Source: Callorhinus ursinus
Lineage: Eukaryota; Chordata; Mammalia; Carnivora; Otariidae
DNA: 64,000 nt
NCBI RefSeq assembly: GCF_003265705.1
Contig: NW_020313044.1
Coordinates: 1,218,463-1,282,462 of the forward strand
Direction: 5' to 3'
Shown: positions 57,086 to 64,000 of the stretch, one piece after another
How positions within the stretch are numbered: the first letter of the stretch is position 1
How the letters are laid out: each line of letters begins with the position of its first letter
Program-made: the position numbers and the translations under genes
Notes under the pieces: model-generated
Told to the model about the DNA's origin: nothing
What the model saw: the letters and a program-made list of their open reading frames with translations, nothing else
Databases searched by the model: none

Positions 57086-57890
57086 AAAAATATTCTCAAG
57101 GTTCTCTATAGGAAACCAAATAAACATCATTTACCAGTCATGCAGTAACCTTCAGGTCTCCCTCACAGCAAACACATGAATGGCAAATTGCACAACTGCT
57201 TTATCAGACAACAGTAAGTCATCCTGGTTTGGCACACTTAACATTAACATCTCTCAGCTTTATTAAAAAAAATTAACTGCCAATATTATGCTAGTTTTCA
57301 TGAATGGATTACTCTTAGTTCAAAATGCTTTCATGCTGATACCGTCAAGGGAAGTACTTAAAAACATTTTCAAACTTAAGTAACATTTTTGAACTTCATT
57401 TCTGAAGGAAACAGTGGGGAGAAAAATCACATATATGTGCACAAAGAAGAGTTTAGCCAGGGCCCATTTCTAGTAGTTTCAGGTGAAAGTTAGTATTTAG
57501 TGACTTCTGCAGAAAAAAACAAAAAAAGATAAATGAAGCTCTTTCTACAGAGTGCTTAAATGTCAATTTTAAGGTTAGATCTTTTTCTGTTATTTTGCTA
57601 CAATGATTTGTTGTTTACATATAGGGCTGCCTATTTAATTGTAAAAGTTAAATCTTTACATGGTCTGATCAGTTATATTTTACTCAGTAATATTTGCAAT
57701 TTCTAAGCTTAGATATAATGCATATTTATATGATTAAAAATATTTTTAATAACTGTAATCCACTGCCAGTGTAGTATGTTGAATGGTGTGAAGAAAATTT
57801 ATAAATCCAACATCCTTCCCTTCAACATTTAATTTGTGATTTCTGGTGCGCTTTGACTTTACCTTACACCAAAATCTCAAGAAGTTCTAA
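57086..57890. other. FAM13B intron, unique AT-rich
   Basis: This is a gap between L1 blocks. No SINE, L1 or exon with matching splice phase is recognised. Confidence 0.45.
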
Positions 57891-58554
57891 AAAAAAAAAT
57901 AATAATAAAATTCATGGAAACAAATGAAAATGAAAACACACCTGTTCAAAACCTCTGGGATGCAGCAAAGGAGGACTTAAGAGGGAAGTATATAGCAATA
58001 CAAACCTTTCTGAAGAAATAGGGAAGTTCTGAAATATACAACCTAACCTTAGACCTAAAGGAGCTGGAGAAAGAACAGCAAATAAAGCCTAAACCTAGCA
58101 GAAGATAATTAATAAAAATTAGAGCAGAAATCAATGAAACAGAAACCAAAAGAACAGTAGAACAGATCAATGAAATGAGGAGCTGGTTCTTTGAAAGAAT
58201 TAATAAGATTGATAAGCCCCAGGCCAGACCTATCAAAAAGAAAAGAGGAAGGACCCAAATTAATAAAACCATGAATGAAAGAGGAAAGATCATAACCAAC
58301 ACCAAGGAAATATAAACAATATTAAGAACATATCTTGAGCAACTATATGCCAAAAAATTAGGCAATCTGGAAGAAATGAATGCATTTCTGGAAACTTATA
58401 AAATACCAAAACTGAAACAGGAAGAAATAAAAACCCTGAAGAGACCCAAAGCCAGCAAAGAAACCGAAGCAGTAATCAAAAATCTCTCAACAAACAAAAG
58501 TCCAGGGCTGGATGGCTTCCCAGGGGAATTCTACCACACGTTTATTTTATTTTA

Positions 58555-58756
58555 TTTTTTTTAAGATTTTATTTATTTGACAGAGACAGAGAGAGGGAGC
58601 AAGGGAGCACAAGCAGGAGGAGCAGAAGAGAGAGAGTGAGAAGTAGGCTCCCCGCTGAGCAGGGAGCCCGATGCAGGGCTCAATTCCAGGACCCTGAGAT
58701 CACGATGACCTGAGCCGAAGGCAGACGCTTAACCAACTGAGCCACCCAGATGCCCC
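58555..58756 (-). mobile_element. Can-SINE in L1 ORF2, minus strand
   Basis: It runs from TTTTTTTAAGATTTTATTTA to GAGCCACCCAGATGCCCC. It is flanked by CTACCACACGTTTA / CTATCACACATTTA. Confidence 0.92.
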
Positions 58757-59620
58757 TCTATCACACATTTAAAGAAGAATTAATACCTATTCTTCTTAAG
58801 CTGTGTCAAAAAAAAGACATGGAAGGAAAACTTCCAAACTCTTTCTATGAGGCCAGCATTACCTTGATCCTAAAATGAGACAAAGACCCCATGAAAAAGG
58901 AGAATTAAAGACCAATATCCCTGATGAGCATGGATGCAAAAATTCAAGATACTAGCCAATAGGCTCCAACAGTACATTAAATGGATTATTCACCACCACC
59001 AAGTGGGGTTTATTCCTGGGCTGCAAGGTTGGTTCAACAACTGTAAATCAATCAATGTGATACACTACATTAATAAAAGAAAGGATAAAAACCATAGAAT
59101 TCTCCCAATAGATGCAGAAAAAGCATTTGACAAAGTATAGCATCCTTTCTTGATTAAAACTCTCCAGAATATAGGGATAGAAGGAACATACCTCAATATC
59201 ATAAAAACCATATACAAAAAGCCCACAACGAATATCATTCTCAACAGGGAAAAACAGAGTTTTTCCCCTAAGGTCAGGAATATGGTAGGGATGTCCACTA
59301 TCACCACTGTTGTTCAACACAGTACTAGGAGTCCAAGCCTCAGCAATCAGACAACAAAAAGAAAAAGCATCCAAACTGGCAAAGAAGAAGTCAAACTCTC
59401 ACTATTTGCAGACGACATGATACTCTATGTGGAAAACCCAAAAGACTCCACCCCAAAATTGCTAGAACTCATATAGGAATTCAGCAAAGTGGCAGGATAC
59501 AAAATCGATGCACAGAAATCAGTTGCATTTCTATACACCAACAACGAGACAGAAGAAAGAGAAACTAAGGAGTTGATCCCATTTACAACTGAACCAAAAA
59601 CCGTAAGACACCTAGGAATA

Positions 59621-59822
59621 GGGGCGCCTGAGTGACTCAGTCGTTAAGCACCTGCCTTCGGCTCAGATCATGATCCCAGAGTCCTGAGATCGAGCCCCAC
59701 ATTGGGCTCCCTGCTCCACCAGGAGTCTGCTTCTCCCTCTCCCACTCCCCCTGCTTGTGTTCCCTCTCTCACTGTGTCTCTCTCTGTCAAATAAATCAAT
59801 AAGATCTTTTAAAAAAAAAAAA
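59621..59822 (+). mobile_element. Can-SINE in L1 ORF2, plus strand
   Basis: The head is GGGGCGCCTGAGTGACTCAG. It is flanked by AAGACACCTAGGAATA / AAGATACCTAAGAATA, 16 bases. Confidence 0.93.
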
Positions 59823-61248
59823 AAGATACCTAAGAATAAACCTAACCAAAGAGGCAAAGGATCTCAGAAAACTATAGAACACTCATTAAAAAAATTGGGG
59901 AAGACACAAAGAAATGAAAAAACGTTCCATGCTCATGGACTGGAAGAACAAATATTGTTAAATGTCTATGCTCCCTAGAGCAATCTATACATTCAATGCA
60001 ATCCCTATCAAAATACCATCAACTTTTTCACAGAGCTGGAACAAATAATCCTAAAATTTGTATGGAACCAGAAAAGACCCCAAATACCCAGAAGAATGTT
60101 GAAAAAGAAAAGCAAAGCTGGTGGCATCACAATTCCGGACTTCAAGCTCTATTACAAAGCTGTCATCTTCAAGACAGTATGGTACTGGCACAAAAACAGA
60201 TACGTAGATCAACGGAACAGAATAGAGAATCCAGAAATGGACCCTCAACTCTGTGGTCAACTAATCTTCGACAAAGCAGGAAAGAATATCCCATGGAAAA
60301 AGGACAGTCTCTTCAACAAATGGTGTTGGGAAAATTGGACAGCCACGTGCAGGAGAATGAAACTGGACCATTTTCCTGCACCATAGACAAAAATAGACTC
60401 AAAATGGATGAAAGACCTAAATGTGAGACAGGAACCCACTAAAATCCTAGAGGAGAACATAGGCAGCAACTTCTGTGACCTTGGCCACAGCAACTTCTCA
60501 CTAGACATGTCTCCAAAGGCAAAGGAGACAAAGGCAAAAATGAACTACTGGGACTTCAACAAGATAAAAACTTTTTGCACAGAAAAGGAAACAGTCAACA
60601 AAACCAAAAGACACCCTATAGAATGGGAGAAAATATTTACAAATGTCTTACAGATAAAGGGCTAATATCCAAAAATCTATAAAGAACTTATCAAACTCAA
60701 CACCCAAAGAACAAATACTCCAATCAAGAAATGGGCAGAAGACATGAACAGACATTTCTACAAAGAAGACATCCAAATGGCCAACAGACATAAAAAAATG
60801 CTCACCATCATTCAGCATCAGGGAAATACAAATCAAAACCACATTGAGATACCATCTCACACCAGTCAGAATGGCTAAAATTAACAAGTCAGGAAACAAA
60901 TATTGGCAAGGATGCGGAACAGGGGAACCCTCTTACACTCTTGATGGGAATGCAAGCTGGTACAGCCTTACTCCGGAAAACAGTATGGCAGTTCCTCAAG
61001 AAGTTAAAAATAGAGCTACCCTAGGACCCAACAATTGCAATACTAGGAATTTGCCCCAAAGATAAAAATGTAGTGATCGAAAGGGGCACCTGCACCCCAA
61101 TGTTTATAGCAGCAATGTCCACAATAGCCAAGTATGGAAAGAGCCCAGAAGTCCATCGACAGATGAATGGATGAAGAAGATGTGGTGTGTATATGTATAC
61201 ATACACATACACAATGGAATAGTACTCAGCCATCAAAAAAGGAAATCT

Positions 61249-61460
61249 TGGGGCACCTGGGTGGCTCAGTGGGTTAAGCGTCTGCCTTCAACTTGGGTCA
61301 TGATCCCAGTATCCTGGGATCGAGCCCCGCATCAGGCTCCCTGCTCAGTGGAGAGCCTGCTTCTCCCTCTCCCACTGCCCCTCCCCCCAGCTCATGCTCA
61401 CTCACTCTACCTCAAATAAATAAAAATCTTAAAAAAAAATAAAATTTTATTTAATTTAAA
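61249..61460 (+). mobile_element. Can-SINE in L1 3' region, plus strand
   Basis: The head is GGGGCACCTGGGTGGCTCAG. AAAAAAGGAAATCTT is repeated on both sides. Confidence 0.93.
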
Positions 61461-62241
61461 AAAAGGAAATCTTACTACTTGCAATGACGCAAATGGAACT
61501 ATAGGGTATTATGCTAAGCAAAAGAAGCCAATCAGAGAAAGAAAATTATATGATTTCACTCATATGTGGAATTTAAGAAACAAAACAGAGGAGCATAGGG
61601 GAAGAGGGGGAAAAAATGAAACAAGATGAAATCAGAGGGAGACAAGCCATAAGAGACTCTTAATCACTGGAAACAAACTGGGGGTTGCTCAAGGGGAGGG
61701 GGGTTGGGGGATGGGATAACTGAGTGATGGACATTAAGTGCTCATTACACATGATGTAATGAGCAATGGGTGTTATATACAACGGATGAATCACTGAACT
61801 CTACCTCTGAAACTAATAATATACTATATGTCAACTGAATTTAAATAATAAGAAAAAAAAATTTTTAAGGCTATGTACTGACCAAAAGAAAGTCAACATA
61901 GTGGTTTCCTTTAGTGGGTGAGAGGTGGGTGGAGATCAGGATTGTGAGAACTACTGGGGTGCTATCAGTGTTTATTTCTACATCTGGCTGGTGGTTACAC
62001 AGGTAGACAGATGCTTTGACTAACTTGGTTTTGTTATACATTTGTTTTATGCCTATTTCTGTATATATGATTTATTTTCCAATTTTTTTTAAAAAGCTTT
62101 TAAAAAAGAGATTTCTGGGGCCCTCCCCAAATCTCTGAGGTAGGGCCCGAAAGTCTACCATTTTTTATAAGCACCAGTGATGACTCTTATCCATAGTAAT
62201 AAGTTAAAGAAGTTAAAGTTGCTAGATCAATTTCCACCCTT

Positions 62242-62439
62242 TATTTTTTTTTAAAGATTTTATTTATTTATTTGAGAGAGAGAATGAGATAGAGAGAGAG
62301 AGCACGAGAGGGGGGAGTCAGAGGGAGGGGCAGACTCCCCGCTGAGCAAGGAGCCCGATGCGGAACTCGATCCCGGGACTCCAGGATCATGACCTAAGCC
62401 GAAGGCAGTCGCTTAACCAACTGAGCCACCCAGGTTCCC
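62242..62439 (-). mobile_element. Can-SINE, minus strand
   Basis: It runs from TTTTTTTTTAAAGATTTTAT to GAGCCACCCAGGTTCCC. The exact repeat AATTTCCACCCTTTA lies on both sides. Confidence 0.93.
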
Positions 62440-62577
62440 AATTTCCACCCTTTAAAATGACTAAACTTTAATAAAATGTTCCAGTTATCCAAAAGAGCCA
62501 AAAAGAGGAAAAGTTCTAATGGTCATATATTGGATGGATAGGCAGAGGAATTAATCATTTTGTTTTCTATCCCCTTT

Positions 62578-62770
62578 TCAAGATTTTATTTATTTGTCAG
62601 AGAGAGAGAGAGGGAAAGAGCGAGAGCACAAAAGCAGGGGGAGCAGCAAGCAGAGGGAGAAGCAAGCTTCCCGCTGAGCAGGGAGCCGGATGTGGGACTT
62701 GATCCCAGGACTGGGATCATGACCTGAGCCAAAGGCAGATGCTTAACCAACTGAGCCACCCAGGCGTCCC
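62578..62770 (-). mobile_element. Can-SINE, minus strand
   Basis: It runs from TCAAGATTTTATTTATTTGT to GAGCCACCCAGGCGTCCC. The flanks are TGTTTTCTATCCCCTTTT / TGTTTTCCACCCTTTTA. Confidence 0.93.
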
Positions 62771-63658
62771 TGTTTTCCACCCTTTTAATGATACTGTAAC
62801 AATAAAGGTTCTTTAGTCCCAAAGAATATGCAGGGACAATCAAATAAACAGCTTTCAATAAACCCTCTTCCCACCCCGAAAAACCGTAGTAAATAAATCC
62901 AATAAATAGATTTTGCACTTTTAAGTCAGATTGTCACTTAAAGGCTACAAACTTGACTGTACAACTTCACTCTCCGAGCTTGTAAAGGACAAAGGAATGA
63001 TTTGGTTGTCAGATTTCAAAGAATTTAATTATTCTATATTTTCAGACTGTAGCCAATTTCTTTGGGTAGAAAGCATTTATGCACAAACCATGGCTAACAC
63101 TTATCTATGGCTGTAAAAACTATCAGTACAGTTATGCCATCTGTATCAGCAACAAAATAGCAGTGGTATCATAAGGATGTGAGTTCTGATTAATAAAGAC
63201 ACAAGAAAAATAATCGCAGACAAATTTAAGGTCAAATTACTTACGTACTATATAGACAAATACCATAAAGACCACCTTTATGCTAATTGTTTTCACTAAA
63301 CCCCCCAAAAAAGACCAGACTAAAAGAACCAACAATAAATTACAAGGGTCATGCATATTTTAGAGTCCTCAGTCAAGTATAATGCTAAAAGATTATAGTC
63401 ATTCTCTGACCTTTTTCTCCCTTCTGTTAACTTTATATTTCAAACTGCCTACAATCACATAATCTTCTTGAGAACATTACATAAAATCAATCTTGCAGCC
63501 ATTTATTCCAATTACGAGATTCTGTAATTCAAATACAGTGACCATAGGGAAATATTATTATTTCAATTTCCCAATTACAAATATTTAATGTTACAAATAA
63601 CACTTCAATAAAAGTACTGTAACTCTGCTTCAATTAAATCTGATACAGATCATTTTAC
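62771..63658. other. FAM13B intron, unique
   Basis: No SINE or L1. No exon supplying the phase-2 end needed by the FAM13B exon at 48311 was found. Confidence 0.4.
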
Positions 63659-63760
63659 CTGTGCAACAGAGCTCTGCAAGCCATTCTGAATCCATGGCAT
63701 CTCCCAACAAAAACATCAGATAAAGAGACTTCAAACACATGAAGGATGGTGATGGGCTTA
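63659..63760 (-). other. Candidate alternative first exon, weak
   Basis: On the - strand a Kozak-like GCCATGG at 63695 opens a frame MDSEWLAELCCT followed by donor G|GTAAAATG at 63659/63658. Its phase (1) does not match the next FAM13B exon in the window (needs 2). A direct join would stop within about 16 codons. It could be a non-coding first exon, lead to an unseen exon, or be chance. The sharp TATAAAAA nearby (63760) is on the + strand. Confidence 0.2.
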
Positions 63761-64000
63761 TAAAAACTGCCGAGCAATTATCAGAGCTGCAGTCTAAATA
63801 GAAGCAGGCTGCAACATGAGGTCACTACTGACAAGGCGAGACCTAATCAAGAGTCCACAAATTTCTTCCCAAGTCTGTGCAATTTTGCAGGACATAGGAA
63901 AAAGGGGACAAAATTTTGAATATGGGTAGAAGTTCTATAAGAATATTTAAGCCTAATCCAATGTAAAGCAGAAAAACCAATCTGTTTGTTTTCATAAGCC

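Larger units (their letters stand above)
57905..61863 (+). mobile_element. 5'-truncated L1 with three SINE insertions
   Basis: It begins in ORF2 (ATGGAAACAAATGAAAATGA) and continues through the reverse-transcriptase region ([18 protein letters not shown] near 59412-59465). The L1 3' UTR ends in an A-rich tail near 61863. Several frameshifts and stops break ORF2. SINEs interrupt it at 58555, 59621 and 61249. It lies antisense to FAM13B. Confidence 0.88.

Noticed and set aside
57100..57180. Possible FAM13B exon with donor GTAAATG near 57134 on the minus strand
   Set aside because: The upstream frame has stops and no good acceptor. It does not supply the phase-2 end needed by the exon at 48311.

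Overview
The window is nuclear DNA of a carnivoran mammal, most likely an arctoid caniform (bear, seal or mustelid group). This rests on about 40 copies or fragments of the tRNA-Lys-derived Can-SINE. Their heads read GGGGCGCCTGGGTGGCTCAG and their tails are CT-rich with AATAAAATCTTT. The young copies do not look like dog SINEC_Cf or cat SINEs as I recall them. No bacterial, CRISPR or operon-like features are present. The protein-coding content is spliced exons covering only a few percent of the sequence.

Two genes converge. On the + strand, four exons between 779 and 13762 encode the last 109 residues of a polycystin-2-family channel, assigned to PKD2L2, with poly(A) signals near 14.2 kb. On the - strand, 17 exons between 48311 and 17336 encode the last 655 residues of FAM13B, followed by a 3' UTR of about 2.2 kb that ends near 15.1 kb. 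All FAM13B splice phases are mutually consistent, including a 66-base cassette exon at 30680-30745. The RhoGAP domain and 5' end of FAM13B lie beyond 64000, and the channel domain of PKD2L2 lies before position 1. The PKD2L2/FAM13B convergent order matches human 5q31, which separates this gene from its paralogue FAM13A.

Layout: 1-14.3 kb is the PKD2L2 end, with an 11.6 kb intron filled by an old L1, SINEs and an ERV-L-like remnant. 14.3-15.1 kb is a short intergenic gap holding an exact 61-base tandem duplication. 15.1-17.3 kb is the FAM13B 3' UTR. 17.3-48.3 kb holds the FAM13B exons, with introns containing MIR, L2, L1 and SINE copies. 48.3-64 kb is one large FAM13B intron, mostly L1.

The most unusual structure is a stack of nested retrotransposons at 50.7-57.1 kb. 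At least four insertion events can be ordered from target-site duplications. One of them (55879-56647) appears to be a chimeric processed transcript. About 168 bases of L1 5' end are joined to about 590 bases of unrelated sequence that ends in AATAAA plus a poly(A) tail, and the whole is flanked by direct repeats. A second insertion joins the first ~70 bases of L1 directly to mid-ORF2, as expected if a spliced L1 RNA had been retrotransposed.
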